In this document: positions 45,791-56,690 of the stretch, one piece after another
Layout: each line of letters opens with the position of its first letter
How positions within the stretch are numbered: position 1 is the first letter of the stretch
Source of the DNA: Eumeta japonica
Taxonomy: Eukaryota > Arthropoda > Insecta > Lepidoptera > Psychidae
Assembly: GCA_005406025.1 (NCBI GenBank)
Contig: BGZK01002011.1
Location: 1 to 64,000, forward strand
DNA: 64,000 nucleotides
Reading direction: 5' to 3'
The notes under the pieces: model-generated
The model's database searches: none
The model's input: the letters and a program-made list of their open reading frames with translations, nothing else
What the model was told of the DNA's origin: nothing
Program-made: the position numbers and the translations under genes

Positions 45791-46703
45791 AGTTCAAGTG
45801 CTTAGATTTATTTAAATAAAACGCTACTTCTTTAATTTTTAAACTATGGTACTTTTTTTTTAATTCAGATACGTTTTTACTTCACAGGTCATAAACAACA
45901 CTTGGAATACGTCACAATACTTTAAGAATTCGTATTTTAATTCTCAGTCACCCGTTCGGAAAGCAGTTTTTCGTCACGAAGAACGAGAAAGAAACTTGAA
46001 GGTAGCTCTTATCAAATTCATAGAACGCGTTCTTTGATTTTGATCTGCTTTGCGGCATTTAAAGTAGTATTTTAAGCAAAAAAAGTTAACCAATAACAAA
46101 CATCAATCCAATAAGAATTAATTTTTATTCGCATAAAACTTTTTTCATAGATATTTTGAAAAAAATTTTATGCGAATTCCTTGACTATATCTCTCGAACT
46201 AACCTACCGATTTTCATGCAGTATGCAAAACTCCACGTCGCTTCTTAATCAGAACAGTTGATTAGCTTTTGAAATTGATTGGTAGGGTAGATTAAGAAAC
46301 TTCAAAAAATATTTTATCACACACACACGCACAAATACACACACATACGCATATATACGGAGAGGCAGATATTACTCGGAAAATAGTCAAAATAGATTCC
46401 TAGGACCCCACAATATCAAGATCGGGTCAAAACTCGCTTCTCGAACTAAAAACGGATACAAAACAGTAACTTCCCAATTCTATGAATATTTACATAAGAA
46501 AAAAAATATAAAAATATGCTATATTTTTAATATTTCAATTTCGATATTTTTTGAACACGCTAGTTGAGTTGGATCTGCTTTATGGCATTCGATGCAGTTT
46601 TCTAAACAGAAAAAGATGACCAAGTGCTTATACCATACTTATATAAATATTAAATATATATTTATATGACTACCAAATTAATCCGTCAAGAGTTTAACTT
46701 ATT

Positions 46704-46763
46704 ATTTCGAAAAACCCCTTTTAATGTTTCTAATGAAACATTAAAAAAGGGGTTTTTCGAAAT
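46704..46763. repeat. Snap-back inverted repeat 1 inside family A
   Basis: Arms of 27-29 bp centred on TTAATGTTTC-taat-GAAACATTAA, extending to ATTTCGAAAAACCCC and GGGGTTTTTCGAAAT, with one 2-nt bulge. Confidence 0.85.
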
Positions 46764-46777
46764 ATTTGGTTGGTTGG

Positions 46778-46835
46778 TTGGTTGGTTCGTTAGACAAATA
46801 TAGTTAATACTATATTACTCTAACGAACCAACCAA
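46778..46835. repeat. Snap-back inverted repeat 2 inside family A
   Basis: TTGGTTGGTTCGTTAGA (46778) pairs with TCTAACGAACCAACCAA (to 46835), and the inner AATATAGT-taat-ACTATATT is also perfect. Only two positions between are unpaired. It starts 15 bp after the previous hairpin. Confidence 0.85.
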
Positions 46836-47564
46836 TTTTGATGCAGTTTGCGGCGTTTGACGTCCTTTTTTAAAGAGAACAACTGGTTATCGAGTTTAGA
46901 TTTTCGAATTTATCGGTAGAGTAATTGAGAAATATTATTAAAAGAAGCACTTTTTAAAAAATTGTCTCCAACAATATTTCACGAACCAATCAACTGATTT
47001 TTATGAATTTACTAATGATCAGCATTATTTTTTAAGGATAAAAACTGGATAGATTTTAGAATTTACCTGTACAGAACTTTACAAGATATTGTAAAAAACA
47101 CTTTTAGAAAACTTTTCTCCGACGATATCATTTAAACAAAGATACAGATTTTTATGTAATTTACGGCATAGAGAAGAAAGCTCTTTGTATTTCTATATCG
47201 ATCTGTATAGTAATCTAAAACTAATTAAAAAAGAAACAATTTTCTAATAAAATTTTTGAAATTCGTCAAAACCCACCAGATCAGTCTAAATTGAGTAGAC
47301 TTCTTATGAATGTTGCAAACTGCATTTAGATCTGTTAAATCGTTTAAAAATGAGAAGTTTACACAAAAGCACGCGCGTACTCACGCCCGTACGCACCATG
47401 CGCCTACGCACATATTGTGTGGATGTGCATACACATACAGACATCACTCGGAAAATGTTCGAAACAGATTCCTACGACCTTAAAATATCAAGATCTGATT
47501 AAAACTCGATTTTCAAAAATTGGATTGAAAACAGTAACATTCCAATTTTATAATAATAATGTTG

Positions 47565-48600
47565 TAATAATAATAATTCTTTATTTTCCTCGACAATAGT
47601 TTAGAATGCAAGATTACAAAAAATGTGCAACATTAGGAATTACTGTGGGGGACTGGAACCCTAACTAAGTTCAACTTGTGTTAAAGGTTTCCAGGCACCC
47701 ACCCTTGAGCATCACGGTCACATGTTTATTATGAATGTATAAAGAAAGTGTATGTAGTGCATATGTACTGCATGTTAAGAGCTTGTGCATGTTAATTCAG
47801 AGTAGGACACATTAAAATATAAATAGAAGCAACAATTTTCAAACGCCTTGCCATTTGACGAAAATAATAAAATATGTAAATGAGTGATATGAAAACAAAA
47901 ATAATAACATGTAATTAAAATTTAAAAATAACGTTTCTAAATTTCATATAATGATGTTTAAAAGAGTCTTAGTGTCATCATAGTTTTGCTTCAATAAAAA
48001 CTGATTGACTCTGTGTTTGCACTCATATTTCATTAAGGCATATATTGACAGGGATTTATTCAATTTGTTATATAGATACGGTGCCAAAAACTCATAGAAA
48101 CGTTGTGCAAATGTAGTCGAAGTTCTGTTTAGTGGGCATACATTTCCACTTTTTAAATCTATGAGTGATGCATCGAATGTGAGCACCGAATGCTCTTTAA
48201 GAACTGTGTTCAGAATAAATAGTTGACGGACTGTTAGGACTTTCTAGATTTTGTACAGTTCTGAGGTGGAATATCTAAAAAGAAGAAAAGAGCTAACCTT
48301 CAGTACTAATCTTTGAGCCCGTTCTAAGTTTATAATACTGGTTTTACATGCGCCGCCCCAAGACGTAATGCAATAAAGTATAAGGGATTGACAAAGAGAG
48401 TAGTAGATAGTTTTAAGAGTAGGAAAATCAGCGATGTGCCTCAGTGTTTTAAAAATGTAAATAAGCTTGCGAATTCTACTTGCAAGTAAGTCAATGTGTG
48501 GTAGGAAGTTAAGTCTATAATCGATAAGAACATCAAGATATTTATATTCATCCACTTTCTGTAATTTAGGACATAAGCAATTTTTTCGTTAATCGCTATA
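47565..48600 (-). mobile_element. LINE ORF2 C-terminus, nearly intact (CR1/Jockey-like)
   Basis: On the - strand a single frame runs from about 48580 to the stop near 47941, broken by only one in-frame stop (TAG at 48244-48246). It reads V-D-E-Y-K-Y-L-D-V-L-I-D, then L-I-Y-I-F-K-T-L-R-H-I, then Y-C-I-T-S-W-G-G and R-A-Q-R-L-V-L-K, the thumb and C-terminal region that follow the reverse-transcriptase core in CR1/Jockey-type elements. The RT core is absent: the copy is 5'-truncated at about 48600. The 3' UTR ends in an ATTATT-rich tail at about 47565-47580. Few defects suggest a young insertion; it sits at the end of family A copy 3. Confidence 0.8.
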
Positions 48601-49215
48601 TTTGTGGGTCAGTATAAAATTTTATAATATTTAAGAAAATATAATAAGTTTTATTGAGGAACAAAATATATATATATATATATATATATTTCTTAAACAC
48701 TAATTCTGTAACAGTCAGGATCGGTGTGATGTAAGACACTTTACAAGATTTTAAAAATTCGGTCTTAGGTCTTCGCATTTTGAATAAGTGACAGTTTTAA
48801 GGAAATATATATCCTACAAAAAGAGAATGGTGAAATGAAAATATAAAAAAAAACAGACAAATGTGTGTTGAACTCGTATGAATTTCTAAGGTGGATATGT
48901 TATTTACCACGTTTTTTAATTCTCTTTGTTTGTGGAAATTCAAAGACATGCAAATCAAGGTTGTTAGCACAAGATTGAGAGACTCAACATGTTAATTTAA
49001 GGCCATAGACTTCTTGTAAAGTCAAAGAATTTGTTCGTGACGAAAATGTTCCAGCACACTCCGTCGTACACAGGGCGTGAACATACTCACATCTTATTTT
49101 AGTCCATATAGTTCGTATAGACGAGTTTCGAACTCGTAAGTAATGTATAGAAACATCACTATTTCGGTGCGATTTATGGTAAAAATGTAATGTGACATTC
49201 ATCACACAACTGTCA
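48601..49215. other. Intergenic stretch with AT microsatellite
   Basis: An (AT)n tract lies at 48666-48689. A 73-codon - strand frame (48984-49205) and a 60-codon one (48596-48778) have no recognised motif. Otherwise nothing seen. Confidence 0.45.
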
Positions 49216-49219
49216 ATGT

Positions 49220-49985
49220 TTAATGCGCTGTGTAAGATGTGGTGGAGAACACGTGGCGGCTAGACAAGCCATGTGAGGACAAACATGCGCTAACTGCGCG
49301 GGTCCTCACACGGAAAACGATAGAAGGTGCCTTGTTTTTGCCCGAAAAGCACGCGTGAGGGGCTTAAGAATCCCTCCCCAACCCCCGTAGGGAACGGAAC
49401 TAAGGCGCCCCCTACTAAAAAAATACCCGAAGTCTAATGCATGGACATCCACAAAACTTTAAAAAATATATACAAGACAGGAAAACCCCGCGTGCCTAGC
49501 CCAGAGACCAACCCAACCGGTAGTCACATCAATGTCATTACCGGAGATGTAGGTGGAAGCTATGAGGCCAGCAGAGCCCCTCGTAATGTTCCCCCTTCAA
49601 TTCAGAGGAAGCGGAAGAACGAAAAGGGAAGAAGAAGGTGGTGAGAGAGAATCGCCAACGAGATGCGATAAAGCAGGGGAACGGAGAACGGAAACGCAAC
49701 AGGAGGAATGGGACAAAAAGGAGAAATATACAAACTATTAGCAACTCAGAACCACTACCACAACGACAGTGACTGGGAAGACCTCTCCCTCCTCCCTCCC
49801 AACTTCTAACAAAGAAACCCTCCCTTACAGAGAAGAGACTTTGACAACCCCCCCTCCATCTCCGATATAGAGCAGAAGATGGCCAGCCTAGGACAAGATA
49901 TGTCACAGATTACAAAAATTCTGATCTCAATACTCCGGGCAATCAAAACCGGACAGGATCCGACTCAGAATGTGCTGAAAGATCT
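49220..49985 (+). pseudogene. LINE ORF1 (gag-like) remnant with zinc knuckles
   Basis: 49225-49345 reads C-V-R-C-G-G-E-H-V-A, a stop (TGA at about 49288), then T-C-A-N-C-A-G-P-H-T-x-x-D-R-R-C: two CCHC knuckles of the nucleic-acid-binding ORF1 protein of Jockey-type elements. The sequence then shifts frame through a K/R/E-rich linker (49550-49740) to S-Q-I-T-K-I-L-I-S-I-L-R-A-I-K at 49903-49950, a typical ORF1 C-terminal helix. Not functional. Confidence 0.7.
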
Positions 49986-50009
49986 AAAACTTGCAGGAAT
50001 CCATCGAAT

Positions 50010-50927
50010 TTTCGGATCTTGTACTGGAACCCCGGAGGTATCACAGGGAAAATCTGTGAACTTCGCAACCTTGCCGAGCTCGAGGACATCCATGTCTTCC
50101 TGCTCGGCGAAACGAAACTACACCCCCAACAGGAGCTAAGGCTGCTGAACTACATTACCTACCGCCGAGACGAAGTATCCTCTTAGGGTATGGCCTACAA
50201 AAGCATGGCGATGATGAACAAAAAAGACATCCTGCGCGAGGTGGTCGAACGGACCAGCTACATGACGACGTGCACACTGGGGGTACGAGTCGCCACGGCG
50301 GAGGAAAAAATGTGTATCGTCGCAATCTACAAGCCACCGGGATCCTCTTTATACGTGCAGGACATCCACACCTTACTCAGCGGTCCTACTCCCACACTTA
50401 TAACCAGACATCTCAACACCAAATATAAGGCGTGGGGATCTCACTCAGTAAATAGGGCTGAGAGATGTCTCATGGAGGACGCTGAGTCCAGGGGATACAA
50501 GGTTTTGGACCCCGACGCACCGACGTATGTTCCCACAGACCCATGCCATCGAGCAGACGTACTCGATATAGTACTGAGCCACAAAATGTGCTGGCCCACA
50601 CATATAGAAGTAGTCTACGGTATGGCCACCCAGCACATCCCCATCCTAATAACAGTTGAAGAAGAAGGGCGGCACTCACTGCCGCGACCAACGCGACCAT
50701 GGATGGACAGGACAACCTTCCACAAATCTTTCGAGACACTACATTTAGGATCGCCTAGGGAAACTCCAGAAGATGTGGAGACGTCCGCCAGTTTGCTGGT
50801 GGACAATACAAAGGAGGCCCAACGAACAGCTGCGGCTTCCCAACAAGTCCAAATATCACGCTGCGGTGACTTGCCTTTCCACCTCAAGGAGAAAATACAG
50901 CATAAGAGAAGACTCCACAAACTCTGA
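50010..50927 (+). pseudogene. LINE ORF2 endonuclease domain (dead)
   Basis: One frame is open from 50016 to 50924 except for a TAG at 50184-50186. The APE-type endonuclease begins L-Y-W-N-P-G-G-I and has L-L-G-E-T-K-L, which holds the catalytic Glu. The core motif usually G-D-L-N appears as R-H-L-N (about 50410), so the catalytic Asp is lost. A-W-G-S, R-A-D-V-L-D-I-V-L and a final H-I-P-I-L-I-T-V complete the fold. The family is clear; activity is excluded by the stop and the lost Asp. Confidence 0.8.
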
Positions 50928-51279
50928 AACCGCACTCGCTGCCATAGGCTCAAAAAGGAATTAAACGCACTCGCAAGGAGGCTGGCTATAAAGCGGTGAG
51001 AGATTACCACGGAGCAGCATGGGAGGAGACAATTGACCACGCAAGTGAAAGCATGAAAAATCTCCACCAATTAAATGGAAGACTCACTAAAATAATAACA
51101 CCTGTATGCCCGATCAAAAATAATGTAGGAACACGGTGTTACGATGCTCCAGCCCGGGCAGAAGCAATAGCGGAGTACAGGAGAACTATGCGCGTGTGGA
51201 GGAAGAGATTAGGAAATTTATGGCCACTACTCCCCCTTCTGGGTTACTTAATTCTATCGCCAGTGGGACTCCATAAAAT

Positions 51280-51535
51280 AGTACTGCGCCTGCCCAAAAG
51301 GAAGGCCCTGGGACCCGATGAAATTTCGACAGAAACACTGCGACAGTTACCGTAGAGAACGATGGTGGCCATGAACAAATTATTCAACGGGACACTGAGA
51401 ACTGATCACTTAGCTAAGACCTGGAATAGGGGTAAGATCATTACTATCCCCGAGCCAGGAAAAGAGCCTCGGAACCCAAGCTGTCTTCGCCCGATTACTC
51501 TGCTCTCACCCGGGGTGAAGACGTTCGAGTGCTTT
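51280..51535 (+). pseudogene. LINE reverse-transcriptase N-terminal fragment
   Basis: R-K-A-L-G-P-D-E-I-S-T-E-T-L (51300-51345) is RT motif 1. After a stop at 51354 the frame continues with N-K-L-F-N-G-T and the T-W-N-R-G-K-I-I-T-I-P-E-P-G-K and R-P-I-T-L-L-S motifs. The match ends at about 51535, before the palm motifs. Confidence 0.8.
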
Positions 51536-51540
51536 CGAAT

Positions 51541-52265
51541 TATTAGTAATTTAATTCACATGTGGCTTGCAAACTTTGAGATAAAGAAGGTGCAGTGTTT
51601 TCCTTGTAAAATGCAACTGAAAATGAATATATACATATAGGTTAAAAATAGCCTTAATTTTTCAACTTAGATGGGGGTGGACATATAATATAAGCTACTA
51701 TGTTCAATAAAGCTATAAGTATAATTAGTTGTTATGCCTGGTTTGACACTGCTTAGATATGTACTTGTAAAATCTTTATTTCAGACTGAGGGTTCCGCTC
51801 CTTAGGCTCACCACGCTGCTCCAATATGTGAAGCGAGTAGTGTTCATTTTGACTAAGATATTTATTATTCAGAATTCGAAGTCACTGCCTTTTGATTTGT
51901 AGATAAAGGTCTTAATCACAGCGACCACAATCATAAATATTTAAACCATTATAAATAATAAAATAAACCCGGGACAAGGATTTCATTTTGGCCTTTTAGA
52001 TATGGGGATGCTACAATGGAGATGATATTTCTTAAACGATTGCATTTTAATATTTAGGATGATTTATAAAGCGCATCAACATGTGAAGGCTCTGGAAAAC
52101 TGTTGCAATATTGTATTGTTAATCGAACAACTGTTATTAGGTTAATTTCATTGTTTTTATAAACAAGTAGTTGGCCCAGTAGGCGTTGTTCTGCACTTTT
52201 TTGTAAGTGACTTGCCGCGTAGTTAATGCCCGCATCTGCACTGGTGTGGACATAGATTTCTTTTG
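51541..52265. other. Intergenic stretch, nothing recognised
   Basis: AT-rich, no open frame worth reporting and no repeat I recognise. Confidence 0.4.
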
Positions 52266-52500
52266 TATCGATCGATGTTAATTTTCAATCCCGGTATTAA
52301 TTTCGATTCCAATCCATTAATCCCGATTCTGATTTTGCTCCTGATCTCGATTGCGGTTCGACTTTTGATTTAATTTCAATATCGAGATAAAAAGTATCTT
52401 AAAAGTGGCCCAGCAAACGCCTTTACATTTCAGTGAAAATCGCAGTGATTTGTTTCGAAAATACTCAGACAGACGAACAGATACAAAGAGTTACTTTCTT
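52266..52500 (-). repeat. Degenerate GAATC-like block (reverse)
   Basis: Imperfect TTTCGATTCC, CCCGATTCTGATTTTG and CTCGATTGCGG units, followed by a CTCAGACAGACGAACAGATA tail like that after the 32370 copy. Confidence 0.6.
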
Positions 52501-52946
52501 TCATACAAACCTTGTCCTAAAAATTAGGAACACAACAAAAAAAGGATTCAACCAAATCGGTGGAGTCGTTCTCAAGTGATGCTCTTAAATACATATGGCA
52601 ATTGATTTTTATTTATACAGATGTACTTACGTATTTAAGGGAATTGTTTCAGATATTGTATTATTAATACTGGGCATGTAAAAACTAACCAAGGGAGATA
52701 AATAATTCAACAACACTTTTCGACATTTTAAAATCCAAGTAGTAGGTCATAATAATAAAGCACACTCAAGTGCATGTTTCATCTTGAGAGTGAAAAGAGC
52801 GAGAGAATCACATTGTTTCGGTATAGAAAATAATATATTATTCGCGCTCATGTTACTTTTTAGGATGGCGTATGATTTAAATGAGGCTTATTAATACGGA
52901 CCATATTCTAGCGAAGTGATTTATCTCCGGAAATATCAATGAAAGT

Positions 52947-52996
52947 TAATAATTATTTAAATTAGAACATTAAAGTTCTAATTTAAATAATTATTA
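52947..52996. repeat. Perfect snap-back inverted repeat
   Basis: Perfect 22-bp arms (52947-52968 and 52975-52996) around the loop ATTAAA; the centre reads AAATTAGAAC and GTTCTAATTT. Confidence 0.9.
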
Positions 52997-54002
52997 CTTT
53001 ACATTTGGTGAGATGCAATTTTTCTAAAAAATTCGGAGTAAGTGGTTTTATTTCGATTTATATTAAAATCATATTACAGTCAATTCAAAAGCAAAGCAGC
53101 TTGATAAACACTGATTGATTATAACGCTATACAGAGATTACACTATTTTAAATTTTCCAGTAGATTTTGTAAAAAGCTTTTTTTAAATCTTTTTTAAACT
53201 ATTTTTAACATTTTTCTATCTTAAGTATTTTGCTATATCTAGCGGCGTACAGCGAAAATTTGAGACCTGCTCTATTACGATGTAAAACGAATACGACCTC
53301 AAATTTTATATAACCCATTTGACCCGAGCTGCACGATAATAATAGTAGTTGGCATTTTAGATCAAAACTAGTTTTATAAAGGTCGGGTCATGTTGAAGGT
53401 TAAGATTAATTTTAGTATTTGAAACTTACATCTAACTTTCAGCCGCGGCTCCGCCTGTCTTGACAATAATCCAGACTTATTTGTACACAAAATAAATTAT
53501 AAAAATATATATACACGAACAGGTGAAGTTGAAGCATTTGACTTTAAACAAAAAAATGTTTTTTTGTTTATTTTGAATTTCTGCTTGCTTGTCTGGGTAT
53601 ATTGTGCACACATTGTGCAAAAACATACATACAGTATGACTTTGGATGACTTGGGAGACAACAGAATAACCTTGCTGCTCATCCCCAAGACTTTTGGCAA
53701 TTTTCAAGTTTCAAATGCTAGAATATAAATATACAAATAGGTTATAAAATAACAAATGATTTAAGACAAAAGTGATATTTAGTTATCTGGGAGAAACAAT
53801 GACTATTTCTTCCAGTGAAATTAGGTGTATGGTGAGGAAAAGCCATTTTTTTTTACTATGTATATCATACTACAACACGTTTGTGTTTAAGCTACCTTCT
53901 GGGCTGAAATATGACCTAATTTTAAACTTGAAAATAATGAGAGGTTTTCATACGTAGATATGCATACACGTACGTGCTCCAATAAGTATACACAGTTCAC
54001 GA
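52997..54002. other. Intergenic stretch with a repeat terminus
   Basis: TTCAGCCGCGGCTCCGCCTG at about 53440 is a lepidopteran repeat terminus. The overlapping - strand frames at 53477-53707 and the + frame at 53772-53957 have no recognised domain. Confidence 0.4.
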
Positions 54003-54483
54003 ATTGAGATCAAATAAAAATAAACCCGTAGAAAAGCAAAGGGCATATAATCAGAAACATAGAATTACAATGAACTGCCACAGAACCACTTGAACGCTTT
54101 TTGTTCATTTCCATTGTCTTGTGAACGCATCGATCGCATAAACAAAACTTAGTCTCCTGCGTCTGCACACTGGTATTTCTACTTGTTGGATAGGCATTTA
54201 GAATGTTCTTCGAATACAAATTAATCGATAAAATATCTAGAACAAATAAGTCGTAAACATGTCAAGTCTGACATAAACGGGCAAGATTTATTACCACTCG
54301 GAAATTGCACCCCAAAAAATAAACTAATTTAAAGAGAATGTAAACACACATAAAAAGCGCAGACAGAGGTAAAGGCGGGCGCATAGGGTGGAGTTAATGC
54401 TATATATTCTCGGATATTTTTTTCTTAAGGGAACTGTTTCGCACTTTTAATTTGAATTTAGCTTCCGAACGCAGTTCGTATCA
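54003..54483 (-). repeat. 3' LTR of the gypsy-like element
   Basis: Aligns with 56205-56690 over its length. Shared strings: ATTTATTACCACTC, AATTGCACC, TAAAGAGAATGTAAACA and TTGCACTTTTAATTT (GCACTTTTAATTT here). In element sense it begins TGATACGAACTGCG directly after the polypurine tract AAAAAAGGAGACA (54484-54500). Confidence 0.8.
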
Positions 54484-54499
54484 TTGTCTCCTTTTTTAA

Positions 54500-54770
54500 A
54501 CGAATGAGTCCCGCGTACTTGTATTTCTGAATACATAGCTAACCGACTTGCGTGAATTATATTCTTCGTCCATTCTGGATTACGCTTAATACAGGACGTA
54601 ATGTCGTTAATTCGTGTGATCACTCTATAAGGCCCCTCCCATTTCAGTTACAGTTTTAGTGATTTTCTTTTCCATCGGGAAGGATTGTTTAACCTCAACA
54701 GTTCTTCATCAAATGTTGACTGTCGCGTGAGCCGATCCTAGTAAGCTTTCGTTGTTCTCACTAGGTTGTA
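54500..54770 (-). pseudogene. Integrase C-terminal fragment
   Basis: On the - strand 54540-54650 reads L-K-W-E-G-P-Y-R-V-I-T-R-I-N-D-I, then I-I-H-A-S-R-L. The W-E-G-P-Y-x-V and (V/I)-H-x-x-R-L pair is typical of the Ty3/gypsy integrase C-terminal domain. The catalytic D-D-E core is missing. Upstream the frame is broken. Confidence 0.75.
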
Positions 54771-54939
54771 GCTCACTTTTAGGAACAAGGTATGGATGTC
54801 ATCAATCCGATTAAGCAGTCATCTATTATGTCTGCGAATAATTATGCCTATTATGTCTCTTAAATACATAGAGATCTATACTCACCTCGGATGGGGATGT
54901 GCTGGTCGGTAACCGTTAAAATTCGAAGTTTTAACATGG

Positions 54940-55075
54940 CTCCAGTCGGACTTCATTATGATGTTTTGCAAACCTCGGGTTCACGATGGTAAGAGAGGCG
55001 CCCGTGTTGATCACGAATTGGCACATCATTCCATCAATGCCTCTCTTAATTAACTAATTGTTTCCGTGGTAAGTT
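54940..55075 (-). pseudogene. Retropepsin-like protease fragment, active-site Asp lost
   Basis: On the - strand the reading G-I-D-G-M-M-C-Q-F-V-I-N-T-G-A-S-L-T-I-V has the D-T-G-A-S active-site motif with the Asp changed to Asn. This places the fragment between gag and the missing RT, as in intact elements. Confidence 0.65.
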
Positions 55076-55199
55076 TTTGAGATTATAATTATGAATGAAG
55101 ATTATCAGCCAGCACTCGTTTCACAGTACCACAATGCAGTACCACTTCAGAATACTCGTTTCGCTGTTGCTCATCAGGGAGTCGCTTTTCGTGTAGCAG

Positions 55200-56175
55200 A
55201 ATTGTCTAAATTATTGTTTACTCTTATACGTTCGTGTCTTGGCCAGTGAGCTAGAAAATGGTCCAATTCTCCGCATTAGTAGCATCGCGTGCGAAAGACT
55301 CTTATTGCTTTCCTCCTTTGCTATCATTTTCCGGATTCTCTATGGGGGATGTTCGTGTCGAATTACTTCGATTTGAAGTTCGAATATGGGCAACTGCATT
55401 CTTAAGAGCAGTAGAATACTGGAGAAAAATGGCTTCGCGAACCTCCATGTACCAGATTCTACCGACGAAAGTTTGTTTTTTTACAACTTTCGGCATCTCT
55501 GACTGATATTTTTTTGGCCTTCGATAGCCTATTGCTGCAAAAAATCGTTGTAGGGTCGGCCCCTATCTTTTAGCTGAACCAGGTAAACATATAATATTCA
55601 AAGTGACCATCGTCATGTCGAGCTTTTAGTGCTTCCATTAGTCTATCGTATTTCACTTGCTATTCCATGTTTCGAGAGCTTAAGCGTGCCATAAAAAAGG
55701 TCAAAGGTATTGTATTTTGAGCCTGTTCTTTGTTGCAACCATTTCCTTTCATTATAATCACAAATTACAATTTATATGCGGACTATAACATAATTTCACC
55801 GAATGGAGGAATTTTAGACTTCCCACCCAAGAACATTAGGTGAAAACAGTAGCTACGGAGATTACACACAGAACCTTACAATATAATTGATGTAGTATTT
55901 TTGAAACTTGACCTTAAACCTGTTCCTCCAGTCAGCAAACCTGCTCCTGAGGCTGCTCATCGAGTCGGTAGACCTTTACCTCTTAGCGGCGAGCCTAGTT
56001 TCTGATCATCATGAACAGGACAGAAGAATCAAGAGCTGGAGTAGCCGAAATCACTGGAGAATCAGTTGCCCCCGTTACCTCATCTACCTGCTGGACCGCA
56101 GTCTGACTTCGCTTCATCCGTACGTCCCGTTCTTCTTTCGGCATTTAATTCCCACGTTTGACAACAAAATTAAAT
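55200..56175 (-). pseudogene. gag remnant with decayed zinc knuckle
   Basis: Several - strand frames carry gag-like sequence: the start M-P-K-E-E-R-D at about 56145, a middle G-A-D-P-T-T-I-F near 55550, and a knuckle-like S-F-A-R-D-A-T-N near 55290, where both cysteines flanking H-F-A-R-D-C have been lost. Broken in several places. Confidence 0.55.
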
Positions 56176-56204
56176 GATATGTAGTCTTATCAGGGGTTCA
56201 AAGA

Positions 56205-56690
56205 TTGATACCAGATAAAAGGAAAAACGAAAAAAAGCAAAAAGCACATATTCAGAAACACAAAATTACAATTAATCGCTACCGAATTATTTGAACGTTT
56301 ATCGTTGATCGCACTTGACATATGAACGCACTGATCACAGTAACAAAACTTAGTCGTCTGCATCCGCACTCCATTGTTTATACGTGTTAAATAGCCGTCT
56401 ATCATGTTCTTGGAATATAAGTAAATGCTAAGTTATTTAAAACAAATAAAACGTAAGCATGTGACGTTTGGCATAAATAAATAAGATTTATTACCACTCA
56501 AAAATTGCACCTCAAAAAATTAATTATTTAAAGAGAATGTAAACATACATCAAACATGCCATCAGAGGTGAAGGTGGGGCGCGCTATACGAAGTTAGTCT
56601 GATATTCTTTTCTCGGATATGTTTTTTTTTATTTGCACTATTTTGCACTTTTAATTTACTTTTAGCTTAACACCTGACGATCCTGACTTG
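56205..56690 (-). repeat. 5' LTR of the gypsy-like element
   Basis: Partner of 54003-54483, with many substitutions, which points to an old insertion. The outer edge near 56690 is not sharply defined. Confidence 0.75.

Larger units (their letters stand above)
45780..47560 (+). repeat. Dispersed repeat, family A (two tandem copies)
   Basis: Two direct units of about 1 kb. Unit 1 ends in CA-rich sequence (46318-46347), ATTACTCGGAAAATAGTCAA and AAAACTCGCTTCTCGAAC. Unit 2 ends in CACGCGCGTACTCACGCCC, CATCACTCGGAAAATGTTCG and AAAACTCGATTTTC (47360-47520). The first half matches copy 1 at 2510-3560 in the same orientation. Known lepidopteran repeat type by its ATCACTCGGAAA...AGATTCCTA tail; no protein. 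Confidence 0.65.
49220..51540 (+). mobile_element. Jockey-like LINE, 3' half missing
   Basis: A non-LTR retrotransposon with the end of ORF1, the endonuclease and the start of the reverse transcriptase, in order on the + strand; see the three component entries. The remaining RT, the C-terminal region, the 3' UTR and tail are absent, and unrelated AT-rich DNA begins at about 51540. It is strikingly GC-richer than its surroundings. Several frameshifts and stops make it inactive. Confidence 0.85.
54003..56690 (-). mobile_element. LTR retrotransposon (Ty3/gypsy-like), pol mostly deleted
   Basis: Two diverged direct repeats (LTRs) of about 480 bp flank 1.7 kb of internal sequence. On the - strand the order is: 5' LTR, gag with a decayed zinc knuckle, protease remnant, integrase C-terminus, polypurine tract, 3' LTR. 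Reverse transcriptase, RNase H and the integrase core are absent. Many stops and frameshifts are present, so it is an old dead copy. Confidence 0.8.
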
